Translations under genes and position numbers: made by a program
The notes under the pieces: generated by a model
Told to the model about the DNA's origin: nothing
What the model saw: the letters and a program-made list of their open reading frames with translations, nothing else
Database searches by the model: none
In this document: positions 8,689 through 16,633 of the stretch, piece by piece
Numbering within the stretch: position 1 is the stretch's first letter
Layout of the letters: the number at the start of each line of letters is the position of its first letter
Assembly (NCBI GenBank): GCA_020048795.1
Contig: JAIFMA010000172.1
Coordinates: 1 to 19,262 of the forward strand
Source of the DNA: Rhodoferax sp.
GTDB lineage: Bacteria > Pseudomonadota > Gammaproteobacteria > Burkholderiales > Burkholderiaceae_C
Length of the DNA stretch: 19,262 nucleotides
Direction: 5' to 3'

Positions 8689-8760
8689 CGGGGTCTGAGC
8701 CCGATTCGGTTTGACGCACCTGATACAAGCAGCCGTAGCGGGTCAAATCGGGATCTGACG
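8689..8760. repeat. REP-like inverted pair 2 (REPIN-like)
   Basis: The left arm at 8689-8709 (CGGGGTCTGAGCCCGATTCG plus G) is partly inverted at 8741-8760 (GGTCAAATCGGGATCTGACG); 12 of 14 core positions of GTCTGAGCCCGATT agree. TTTGAC on the left and GTCAAA on the right add a second stem. The core matches pair 1, so the region holds four copies of one motif in two head-to-head pairs. Confidence 0.55.
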
Positions 8761-8875
8761 TGCGCCGGGCGACCGGCAAGGAGGAAAGGGTGAAAGTCCC
8801 ATACGATGAAGAACTAGCGAATCACATTGTCACCGAGTCATGCGCGGCGTACCGTGAGGTGCGACGTGAAGCGCT
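8760..8875 (+). mobile_element. Possible 5' fragment of a group II intron
   Basis: It begins with GTGCG at 8760, the usual 5' boundary pentamer of group II introns. AAGGGTGAAAGTCCC at 8786-8800 and CCGAGTCATGCGCGG followed by CCGTGAGGTGCGACGTGAAG at 8832-8871 resemble domain I of bacterial group II introns as I remember them. It ends abruptly where HTH coding sequence begins. No reverse transcriptase gene and no domain V are present, so it would be a dead remnant. The assignment rests on remembered primary-sequence motifs only, without a folded structure. Confidence 0.45.
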
Positions 8876-9087
8876 CGCAGACCATGATGGTGATCAGTCA
8901 ATGGTATGAAGACAGCGGCTTGACGCAAACGGCGCCGGCCAAGACGCTGGGGTTGACGCAACCGCGCCTGAATCAGTTGCTCAAAGGCAAGATTGACGAA
9001 TTCAGCTTGGATGCGCTGGTCAACCTGGCCACCTGCGCCGGTATGCGCGTGGATTTGACCATTCGGCCGATGGCGGGAGTCGGGTAA
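8866..9087 (+). CDS. N-terminally truncated XRE-family HTH protein (probable relic)
   Basis: The visible part (about 73 residues from the GTG at 8866) contains RSQTMMVISQWYEDSGLTQT, then AKTLGLTQPRLNQLLKGKID and EFSLDALVNLATCAGMRVDL. This matches the helix-turn-helix core and C-terminus of HigA-like/XRE regulators of about 90-110 residues, which often pair with RelE/HigB-type toxins. The usual N-terminal segment before the RSQ motif is absent: upstream the frame runs into intron-like DNA, open back to a TTG at 8827. GTG 8866 has GTGAGG six nt upstream; ATG 8884 is an alternative that leaves the HTH intact. No toxin gene lies nearby. It may still bind DNA if expressed, but is more likely a leftover of an insertion or deletion event. 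Confidence 0.6.
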   Translation: MKRSQTMMVISQWYEDSGLTQTAPAKTLGLTQPRLNQLLKGKIDEFSLDALVNLATCAGMRVDLTIRPMAGVG

Positions 9088-9124
9088 CTGCGTTTGTTAG
9101 GTTTATTGGGCTCGGCAAGGCCTG

Positions 9125-9218
9125 ATATTTATGTTTTTTTTACGGCACGATGATCTCTTTCTTCCCCATTTTTACGCCCTGAAAAATATGCTTCTCCCAT
9201 CGATTTGATTGGAGAAGG
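9125..9218 (+). promoter_or_regulatory. Putative KdpE-dependent kdp promoter and leader
   Basis: TTTATGTTTTTTTTACGGC (9128-9146) closely resembles the E. coli KdpE-binding site as I remember it (TTTATAC, a T-run, then ACACC). A second partial copy, ATTTTTACGCCC, lies at 9168-9179, with the shared TTTACG hexamers 32 bp apart (about three helical turns). A possible -10, TATGCT (9187-9192), has no good -35 at 17 bp, as expected for an activator-dependent promoter. A strong Shine-Dalgarno, GGAGAAGG (9211-9218), precedes the first start codon at 9222. Confidence 0.5.
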
Positions 9219-9221
9219 ACG

Positions 9222-9326
9222 ATGGATATCGTGTTTGTGCTGGTTGTCGCCCTGCTGTGGGGTGTGACGGCCTTGCTGGTGATGGGTTTTGTGCGGCTGG
9301 ATCAACCCCAAAAGGAGCCATCATGA
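9222..9326 (+). CDS. 34-aa membrane peptide leading the kdp operon
   Basis: A 34-residue protein (MDIVFVLVVALLWGVTALLV, then MGFVRLDQPQKEPS) with one predicted transmembrane helix (about 3-23) and a short polar tail. It has the best Shine-Dalgarno of the operon (GGAGAAGG, four nt upstream). Its stop codon overlaps the kdpF start in ATGA (9323-9326), so the two are probably translationally coupled. From memory, small unnamed single-helix proteins often precede kdpF in other bacteria. It is too short for most gene callers. The role is unknown; a stabiliser or regulator of the Kdp complex is a reasonable guess from position and topology only. Confidence 0.7.
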   Translation: MDIVFVLVVALLWGVTALLVMGFVRLDQPQKEPS

Positions 9327-9421
9327 TCAGCTTGAGCGTCATTTACGGCGCGGGCGGGTTCTGTGCCGCCTTGCTGCTGGTGTATCTGGTTTATGCGCTC
9401 ATCCGCGCCGAGGAGTTTTGA
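9323..9421 (+). CDS. kdpF: KdpF, small subunit of the Kdp K+ pump
   Basis: A 32-residue single-helix membrane peptide ending LVYLVYALIRAEEF, the hallmark C-terminal signature of KdpF (compare the YLVYALINAEAF-type ending in other species). KdpF sits at the KdpA-KdpB interface and stabilises the complex, acting somewhat like a lipid. Its start overlaps the preceding peptide by 4 nt and its TGA overlaps the kdpA ATG by one base (TGATG at 9419-9423), indicating tight translational coupling. Confidence 0.9.
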   Translation: MISLSVIYGAGGFCAALLLVYLVYALIRAEEF

Positions 9422-11142
9422 TGAGCGCGTCTGCCTGGGGCCTGCTGGCTCTTTTTCTTGTGATGCTGCTGGCTGCCGCCTGGCCGCTGGGTAGCTGGCT
9501 GGCGCGTATCAGTTCTGGCAGTTTGCCGGGCTGGATGCACAAGACAGAGGCACCGCTGTATCGGTGGGCGGGAACAAAGGCGGACCGCGCCATGAACTGG
9601 TCGCAGTACGCCTTTGCCTTGCTGGCCTTTAATGTGCTGGGGGTGTTGGTTGTTTACCTGTTGCAACGCGGGCAAGCCTGGTTGCCGCTCAACCCGGCCG
9701 GCATGATGGCGGTGTCACCAGACTCGGCTTTCAATACGGCCATCAGCTTTGCTTCCAATACCAACTGGCAAGGCTACGCCGGTGAATCTACCATGAGTTA
9801 CCTGACCCAGATGTTGGCCCTTGCGGTGCAAAACTTTTTATCCGCCGCCACTGGTATTGCGGTGGTGTTTGCACTGTTCAGGGGCTTTGCGGCCAAATCC
9901 ACTGGGTTGATTGGCAATTTCTGGGTGGACATCACGCGTATCACCGCCTGGGTGTTGCTGCCACTGTCGGTGGTGTTTGCGGTGTTTCTGGCAGGCCAGG
10001 GGGTGGTACAGAACTTTGATGCCTACCAGGAAGTCACCACGCTGGAAGCGTCGCAAACCACTACGCAAACGCTGGCCATGGGTCCGGTGGCTTCGCAAGA
10101 GGCGATCAAGATGATTGGTACCAATGGCGGTGGCTTTTTTAATGCCAACTCGGCCCACCCCTTTGAAAACCCCAGCGCGCTAACCAACTTCCTGCAAATG
10201 CTGGCCATCTTCCTGATTCCGGCCGCGCTGTGTTTTGCGTTCGGACGCGAAGTGGGTGACATTCGCCAGGGCTGGTCCGTGCTAGCTGCCATGACGGTCA
10301 TCTTTGTGCTTGCCGTCATGGCTGTCACACCGGCCGAACAGGCCGGTAATCCACTGCTGTTCGCCTTGGGTGTGGACCAATCCGGTAGCGCGATGCAGCC
10401 TGGCGGCAATATGGAAGGCAAGGAAGCACGTTTTGGCATCAACGCTAGCGCGCTGTTTGCCACCATCACCACGGCAGCCTCCTGCGGCGCAGTGAACGCC
10501 ATGCACGACTCATTCACGCCTTTGGGCGGATTGGTTCCTTTGGTGCTGATGCAGTTGGGTGAAGTGGTGTTTGGCGGGGTTGGCAGCGGACTTTATGGCA
10601 TGCTGATCTTTGCGATTCTGGCGGTGTTCATTGCGGGCCTGATGATTGGCCGAAGCCCAGAATATCTGGGTAAAAAGATCGAGGTGCATGAGATGAAACT
10701 CACCTCCATCGCCATCCTTGTGACACCGATTCTGGTGCTGGCGGGCACCGCCATGGCTGTGATGGCTGGCGCTGGAACGGCAGGCATTGCCAACCCGGGT
10801 CCACATGGTTTTTCGGAAATTTTGTACGCCCTGAGTTCGGCGGCCAACAACAACGGCAGCGCGTTTGCCGGGTTGTCAGCCAACACGCCGTTCTACAACA
10901 CGCTGCTGGGGCTGGTCATGTGGCTGGGACGGTTTGGGGTGATCGTGCCGGTGTTGGCGATTGCCGGTGCCTTGTCTTGCAAGAAACGTCTGCCGGTGAC
11001 GGCGGGAACCATGCCGACCCACGGCCCCTTGTTTGTGTTTCTGCTGATTGGCACAGTGTTGCTGGTGGGTTTGTTGAACTACGTTCCGGTGCTGGCGCTG
11101 GGGCCGGTGGTCGAGCATTTGATGCTCTGGCCAGCCGTTTGA
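9421..11142 (+). CDS. kdpA: KdpA, potassium-binding channel subunit
   Basis: A 573-residue polytopic inner-membrane protein that selects and conducts K+ in the KdpFABC complex. The four pore regions can be recognised: SNTNWQGYAGESTMSY (about 112), GTNGGGFFNANSAHPFENP (about 232), AVNAMHDSFTPLGG (about 357) and SSAANNNGSAFAGL (about 473), each with its selectivity-filter glycine. About ten hydrophobic segments and the length fit the family (555-600). The start ATG overlaps the kdpF stop; the frame is also open upstream but no family similarity lies there. The gene is intact, in contrast to kdpB 34 nt downstream, whose product normally energises transport through KdpA. Confidence 0.96.
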   Translation: MSASAWGLLALFLVMLLAAAWPLGSWLARISSGSLPGWMHKTEAPLYRWAGTKADRAMNWSQYAFALLAFNVLGVLVVYLLQRGQAWLPLNPAGMMAVSPDSAFNTAISFASNTNWQGYAGESTMSYLTQMLALAVQNFLSAATGIAVVFALFRGFAAKSTGLIGNFWVDITRITAWVLLPLSVVFAVFLAGQGVVQNFDAYQEVTTLEASQTTTQTLAMGPVASQEAIKMIGTNGGGFFNANSAHPFENPSALTNFLQMLAIFLIPAALCFAFGREVGDIRQGWSVLAAMTVIFVLAVMAVTPAEQAGNPLLFALGVDQSGSAMQPGGNMEGKEARFGINASALFATITTAASCGAVNAMHDSFTPLGGLVPLVLMQLGEVVFGGVGSGLYGMLIFAILAVFIAGLMIGRSPEYLGKKIEVHEMKLTSIAILVTPILVLAGTAMAVMAGAGTAGIANPGPHGFSEILYALSSAANNNGSAFAGLSANTPFYNTLLGLVMWLGRFGVIVPVLAIAGALSCKKRLPVTAGTMPTHGPLFVFLLIGTVLLVGLLNYVPVLALGPVVEHLMLWPAV

Positions 11143-11176
11143 TGATCAGAGTCACCACAAGAATCGAGTATCAACT

Positions 11177-13181
11177 ATGAAAACAACAACTTTGACCCTG
11201 CTGGATCCGGTCTTGCTCAAGCCCGCCGTGCTGGCCTCGTTTGCCAAACTCAGCCCCGCTGTGCAGTGGCGCAACCCGGTGATGTTCGTGGTCTACCTGG
11301 GCAGCATCATCACCACCATTTTGGGACTGCAGGCGCAACAAGACATTGGTTTCATTCTGGGCATTTCCGCCTGGCTTTGGTTTACCGTGTTATTTGCCAA
11401 CTTTGCAGAGAGCCTGGCCGAAGGGCGCAGCAAGGCCCAAGCCGCATCATTGCGCGGACTCAAAACCAGCACCTGGGCCAAGAAGCTCAAAGACCCGGTG
11501 CACGGCTCCACCTGGTTGCCAGAGCAAGCTGAGAATTTGCGCAAAGGCGACGTGGTGCTGGACGGTAGATGAGAGCGCCATCACCGGTGAGTCCGCGCCC
11601 GTGGTGCGCGAGTCTGGTGGTGACTTTGGCTCGGTCACCGGGGGCACGCGGGTGCTGTCGGACTGGTTGGTGGTGCGCATCACGGTCAACCCCGGCGAAT
11701 CGTTTCTGGACCGCATGATCAGCATGGTCGAAGGCGCCAAGCGGCAGAAAACACCGAATGAAATTGCGCTCACCATCTTGCTGGTGGCGCTGACCATTGT
11801 GTTTCTGGTGGTCACGGTCACGCTGCTGCCTTTCTCGATTTTCAGCGTGGAAGCGGCAGGCTCCGGCACGGTGGTCAGCATCACCGCGCTGATTGCCTTG
11901 CTGGTGTGCCTGATCCCGACCACCATTGGCGGTCTGCTGTCAGCGGTGGGTGTGGCCGGCATGAGTCGCATGATGCAGGCCAATGTGATCGCCACGTCCG
12001 GCCGGGCGGTGGAAGCGGCAGGGGACGTGGATGTGCTGCTGCTCGACAAGACCGGCACCATCACCCATGGCAACCGCCAGGCATCGGCTTTCCTGCCCGC
12101 ACCCGGCATCACCGAACTGCAGTTGGCGAACTGCGCCGCACAGTCGTCCATGGCCGATGAAACACCCGAGGGCCGCAGCATCGTGGTGCTGGCGCAGCGT
12201 CTGGGTACCAGCGAACCCTTGACCGGTGATAGGCTGGAAGTGCCGTTTACTGCCCAAACCCGCATGAGCGGCATGGATGTAAAAACCCCCGATGGCAGCA
12301 CCCGCCAGTTGCGCAAAGGTGCGGTCGATGCCATCCGCAAACACGTGGAAGCCCTGGGTGGCAGCGTGCCCGCTGAAGTGGTGCGGGCTTCTGATGAGGT
12401 GTCACGGCGCGGTAGCACGCCGCTGGCGGTGGCCGATGACCAGCAGGTGCTGGGCATTGTCGAACTCAAAGACATTGTGAAGGTCGGCATCAAGGCGCGT
12501 TTTGGTGAGTTGCGCCGCATGGGCATCAAGACGGTGATGATCACTGGCGACAACCGGCTCACCGCTGCGGCCATTGCCGCTGAAGCGGGTGTGGATGACT
12601 TTTTGGCCGAAGCCACACCCGAAGACAAACTCAAGCTGATTCGCCAGTACCAAGCCGAGGGCCGTCTGGTGGCGATGACCGGCGACGGCACCAACGATGC
12701 CCCGGCCCTGGCGCAGGCAGACGTGGCGGTCGCCATGAACAGTGGCACCCAGGCCGCCAAGGAGGCCGGCAACATGGTGGATTTGGACTCGAATCCAACA
12801 AAGCTGCTGGAAATTGTAGAAACCGGCAAGGCGCTGCTGATGACACGCGGGTCACTCACCACGTTCTCGATCGCCAATGACGTGGCCAAGTACTTTGCCA
12901 TCATCCCGGCCATATTTGTCTCGACCTACCCGCAATTGGGTGCGCTCAACGTGATGCAGCTCGGCAGCCCCAATTCAGCCATTCTGTCGGCGGTGATTTT
13001 TAACGCGCTGATCATCATGGCTTTGATTCCGCTGGCGCTCAAAGGCGTGAAGTACCGCCCGGTTGGCGCGGCTGCGCTGTTGCGCCGCAATATTGCGATC
13101 TACGGCTTGGGGGGGCTGGTGGTGCCGTTTGTCGGTATCAAGCTCATTGATCTGCTGTTGGTGGGTCTGCACATGGCTTGA
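11177..13181 (+). pseudogene. kdpB: KdpB, K+-transporting P-type ATPase, frameshifted by a ~53-nt deletion
   Basis: KdpB is the ATP-hydrolysing P-type ATPase subunit. Residues 1-128 read normally to LRKGDVVL (ending at 11560) and this frame then stops at TGA 11570-11572. The rest continues in the +1 frame from VDESAITGES (11565) to 13181, with the phosphorylation motif DKTGT (from 12045), the hinge motif GDGTNDAPALAQADVA (from 12681) and the C-terminal helices. Homologues have about 19 residues (VEAGDIIPxDGEVIEGVAS-like) between these blocks; here only four nucleotides remain. A loss of about 53 nt explains both the missing codons and the frame change. It removes part of the actuator domain just before TGES, so even ribosomal frameshifting would not restore a normal enzyme. 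Everything else looks conserved, which points to a recent event or an assembly error. Repaired, it would be about 686 residues. Confidence 0.88.
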
Positions 13182-13205
13182 ACCCTCATGCAGGCAGGCC
13201 TTCAA

Positions 13206-13267
13206 TGCTATCACAATAGCAGCTATTACCGCTTTATTCATAAGGGCTGGAGCCCAATTTGTTATCA
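13206..13267 (+). repeat. Copy D of the intergenic palindromic repeat, inside the kdp operon
   Basis: Lies in the unusually wide 130-nt kdpB-kdpC gap. It reads CTATCACAATAGCAGCTATT, then ACCGCTTTATTCATAAGGGC and TGGAGCCCAATTTG. It aligns closely with copy E apart from a 3-nt gap. The element separates kdpC from the translational coupling seen elsewhere in the operon. Confidence 0.75.
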
Positions 13268-13311
13268 ATTTAATCAACTTGCAATGCCATCCCCAATTTC
13301 ACAGACACCGT

Positions 13312-13902
13312 ATGAAAAACATCCTTAGACCCGCATTGGTCCTGTTTATTGTGCTTACTTTTTTAACAGGCATCGTCTATCCGCTGCTGGTGACGGGCCT
13401 GGCCCAAGCGCTGTTTCCGTCGCAGGCCCACGGCAGCCTGATCGTGCGAGACGGCAAGGTGGTTGGGTCGAGCCTGATCGGGCAGCAGTTCACTGATCCG
13501 AGTCATTTCTGGGGTCGCCCGTCCGCCACCAGCCCGATGGCCTACAACGCATCAGCCTCTGGCGGGTCGAACCTCGGCCCGATGAATCCGGCTTTGACCG
13601 ATGTTGTCAAGGACCGGGTCGCCGCCCTGCGCGCTGCTGACCCGACCAACCTGGCAGCTATTCCCGTTGATATGGTGACAGCTTCGGCCAGCGGACTCGA
13701 CCCGCACATCAGTCTCGCCGCTGCACAGTTCCAACTGGGCCGGGTTGCCACCGCGCGCAAGCTGTCCGCCCAGGCGCTGCAAGTCCTGATTGACCAGGCC
13801 ACGCAGCGCCCGATTCTGGGGTTGCTGGGGGAACCCGTCGTGAACGTGCTGCAACTGAATCTGGCGCTTGATGCACACTTCAGTCATGGCAACACCCGCT
13901 GA
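13312..13902 (+). CDS. kdpC: KdpC subunit of the K+-transporting ATPase
   Basis: A 196-residue protein with one N-terminal transmembrane helix (about 8-27, ALVLFIVLTFLTGIVYPLLV) and a periplasmic domain. Family motifs are GSSLIGQQFTDPSHFWGRPSA, cited here only as segment 60-80, YNASASGGSNLGPMNP (about 88-103), and LDPHISLAAAQFQ near 135. KdpC is thought to act with KdpB and KdpA in the assembled pump, possibly raising K+ or ATP affinity. The length is usual. The start follows the repeat copy D gap; no strong Shine-Dalgarno is visible. Its 3' end overlaps the kdpD start region by about 17 nt. Confidence 0.94.
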   Translation: MKNILRPALVLFIVLTFLTGIVYPLLVTGLAQALFPSQAHGSLIVRDGKVVGSSLIGQQFTDPSHFWGRPSATSPMAYNASASGGSNLGPMNPALTDVVKDRVAALRAADPTNLAAIPVDMVTASASGLDPHISLAAAQFQLGRVATARKLSAQALQVLIDQATQRPILGLLGEPVVNVLQLNLALDAHFSHGNTR

Positions 13903-16633
13903 CTCCAGACCAGACCCGGATGCCTTGCTGGCGCAACTCCAGCAGGACGAGTTGGCCGTGCTTCGCGGCAAGTTGCGCATCTATTTTGGTGCCAGTGCCG
14001 GCGTTGGCAAAACCTACGCCATGCTCAACGCCGCCCAGAGTGCTCAGAAGGCCGGTCAAAAGGTGTTGGTCGGTATTGTTGAAACCCACGGCCGCCTGGA
14101 AACCATGGCCTTGCAGTCCAACCTGCCGCTGCTGCCATTGCGCAAGGTACCGCACCGGGGGCAGGTGTTGCTCGAGCTTGACCTGGACGGCGCCCTGGCC
14201 GCCAAACCCGACATTCTGCTGGTGGACGAGTTGGCACATAGCAACGCGCCGGGCTCGCGCCACCCCAAGCGCTGGCAGGATGTGCAGGAATTACTGGATG
14301 CGGGCATCAACGTCTGGACGGCGATCAACGTGCAGCATCTGGAAAGCCTCAACGGCACGGTGGGTGCCATTACCGGCGTGCGCGTCAACGAGACCGTGCC
14401 CGACACAGTGCTCGACAGCGCCGATGAAGTCGTGTTGGTGGATGTCACAGCCGACGAATTGCTGGCCAGGCTAAAGGCCGGCAAGGTCTATATTCCCCAG
14501 CAAGCCGAGCGGGCCAGTCAAAACTTCTTTCGCAAGGGCAATCTGATTGCCTTGCGCGAAATTGCGCTGCGCCGCACCGCCGAACATGTGGGTGACGATG
14601 TGCGCACCTGCCGTGCCGAGCACACGCAAAAAACCCTCGCCAGCCACGCCAGCGGCACGCCGGCCTGGAATACTTCGGGCGCGATGCTGGTGTGCGTCGG
14701 GCCGCAACAGGGTGCCGAGCATGCGGTGCGTAGCGCCGCGCGGCTGGCAGGTCAGCTCAATGTGCGCTGGTTTGCCGCCTATGTGGAAACACCCGCGCTG
14801 CAGCGGCGTCCTGCGCAGGAGCGAGATAGAACGCTGACCGTGCTCAAGCTGGCCGCAGAACTGGGTGCCAGCACCGCCGTTTTGACAGGCGACGATGTGT
14901 CCCAGGCCTTGATGGCGCACGCGCAGACCCTGAACTGCGCCACCTTGGTGATTGGACGACCCGACAAGTCGCGCTGGAGCCTGGTTCGGCGGCTGTTTCA
15001 GCCCAGCATGACGCGCCAGTTGGCAACCCTGGCACCCAGCATCGACATCATGGAAGTTGGCATTTCTGACAGCGTTCGCAAACTGACCTCGGCGCTACCG
15101 CGCGATGTGCAGAGCGACACCGAGACCGGCACATGGGCGGAAGATGGGCCACGCTATGCCTGGGCATCAGGTGCCTGTTTGCTCACCACCGTGTTGGCAC
15201 TTCCGTTAGCGCGTTGGTTTGACTTGGCCAACATCATCATGCTGTTTCTGCTGTGCGTGGTGCTGGTGGCGGTCAAACTGGGCCGGGGGCCTTCCATGCT
15301 GGCGGCGGTATTGTCGGTTCTCACGTTTGACTTTTTCTTCGTTCAACCGCGCTTGTCGTTTGCGGTTGCCGATGTCCAGTATCTGCTGACCTTTGGCGTC
15401 ATGCTGTCGGTGGGGCTCTTGATTGGTCAATTGACCGCCAATCTGCGATTTGCCGCCCAGGTTGCCGCCACCCGCGAGCGGCGTGCCCAGGCGCTGTTTG
15501 AATTGTCACGCGACCTGTCGGGTGCCTTGCTGACCTCGCAAGTGGTTGAGAGCGCCGAGACGCTGGTGCGGCGCACTTTCGGTGGCGATGCACGGGTGCT
15601 GCTGCCCGATGCCAATGACCAGCTCAGTTTTGGCAGCCACTTGCCCGCGTCGCTCGACAGCAGCGTGGCTGATTGGGCGTTCTCCCATGGGCAGCGGGCC
15701 GGTGTCGCCACCGCCACCTTGCCCAGCAGCCCGTGGCATTTCGTTCCCTTGCAAGCACCGATGCGGGTTCGTGGCGTCCTGGCCGTGCTGCCGGCCAAAC
15801 CGCGCTGGCTCCTGATTCCCGAACAAATTCAGCAGTTGGAAACATTGGCCCGGCAAATTGCCATTGCGCTGGAGCGGGTGCATTACGTCGATGTGGCGCA
15901 AGCCGCGGTAGTGCAGATGGAGTCCGAGCGGCTGCGCAACACCTTGCTGGCCGCCATGTCGCACGACATCCGTACACCGCTGACCGCTTTGGTCGGGCAA
16001 GCCGAGGTCTTGGCTGCCTCTGCCGCGCTGACGCAGGACCAACGCAGTTCCGCCCAGAACATCAGCCACGAGGCCCGCGAACTGAGCGCCCTGGTCACCA
16101 ATATGCTGGAAATGGCGCGTCTGGAAAGCGGTCAGGTCGAGTTACGCAAAGACTGGCAGTCGGTGGAAGAGGTCGTCGGCAGTGCCATCCGCGCTGCACG
16201 TCACGCGTTGGGCACGCTGATCGTGCAGACCGAACTGCCGAATGACTTGCCTTTGGTGGAGTTTGATGCCAGCCTGATTGAGCGCGTCTTGGTCAACCTG
16301 CTGGAAAACGCGGCCAAGTACGGGGCCAATACCGACACAAGCGCACCGGCTATTGAGCTAAGTGCCAGCGTCACAGCCACCACGCTGGTGATCTGCGTGC
16401 GCGATTTTGGCCCAGGCCTGCCGGTGCATAGCAAGGGCAAGGAAGACGACCTGTTTGTCAAATTCACACGTGGTCACCACGAATCTTCTACCCGGGGTGT
16501 GGGCTTAGGATTGGCCATCTGCAAAGCCATCATCGATGCCCACCGTGGCAAGATTGTGGCGGCACAAGCCCCAGGTGGCGGCGCCGCGTTTACATTCACC
16601 TTGCCCAGAAATCCTCCACCTGAGACCCCATGA
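13886..16633 (+). CDS. kdpD: KdpD, osmosensitive K+ sensor histidine kinase
   Basis: A 915-residue inner-membrane sensor kinase controlling kdp expression through KdpE in response to low K+ or turgor. Order: cytoplasmic KdpD domain (about 28-240) with Walker A GASAGVGKT (35-43) and DELAHSNAPGSRHPKRWQD around 114; a Usp-like domain (about 265-385); four closely spaced transmembrane helices (about 425-515); a GAF-like region (about 535-670); HisKA with phosphoacceptor His693 in MSHDIRTPLTAL; and HATPase with the N box NLLENAAKYG, G1 DFGPGLP and G2 GVGLGLAICKA. All motifs look intact. ATG 13886 overlaps kdpC; ATG 13871 is an in-frame alternative, and neither has a clear Shine-Dalgarno, suggesting coupled translation. 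The intact sensor next to a broken kdpB suggests the lesion is recent, or that the sensor has other roles. Confidence 0.95.
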   Translation: MATPADSRPDPDALLAQLQQDELAVLRGKLRIYFGASAGVGKTYAMLNAAQSAQKAGQKVLVGIVETHGRLETMALQSNLPLLPLRKVPHRGQVLLELDLDGALAAKPDILLVDELAHSNAPGSRHPKRWQDVQELLDAGINVWTAINVQHLESLNGTVGAITGVRVNETVPDTVLDSADEVVLVDVTADELLARLKAGKVYIPQQAERASQNFFRKGNLIALREIALRRTAEHVGDDVRTCRAEHTQKTLASHASGTPAWNTSGAMLVCVGPQQGAEHAVRSAARLAGQLNVRWFAAYVETPALQRRPAQERDRTLTVLKLAAELGASTAVLTGDDVSQALMAHAQTLNCATLVIGRPDKSRWSLVRRLFQPSMTRQLATLAPSIDIMEVGISDSVRKLTSALPRDVQSDTETGTWAEDGPRYAWASGACLLTTVLALPLARWFDLANIIMLFLLCVVLVAVKLGRGPSMLAAVLSVLTFDFFFVQPRLSFAVADVQYLLTFGVMLSVGLLIGQLTANLRFAAQVAATRERRAQALFELSRDLSGALLTSQVVESAETLVRRTFGGDARVLLPDANDQLSFGSHLPASLDSSVADWAFSHGQRAGVATATLPSSPWHFVPLQAPMRVRGVLAVLPAKPRWLLIPEQIQQLETLARQIAIALERVHYVDVAQAAVVQMESERLRNTLLAAMSHDIRTPLTALVGQAEVLAASAALTQDQRSSAQNISHEARELSALVTNMLEMARLESGQVELRKDWQSVEEVVGSAIRAARHALGTLIVQTELPNDLPLVEFDASLIERVLVNLLENAAKYGANTDTSAPAIELSASVTATTLVICVRDFGPGLPVHSKGKEDDLFVKFTRGHHESSTRGVGLGLAICKAIIDAHRGKIVAAQAPGGGAAFTFTLPRNPPPETP

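Noticed and set aside
11540..11600. Programmed ribosomal frameshift in kdpB
   Set aside because: About 19 conserved residues are missing as well as the frame being shifted, and no slippery heptamer or pause structure was seen at the junction.
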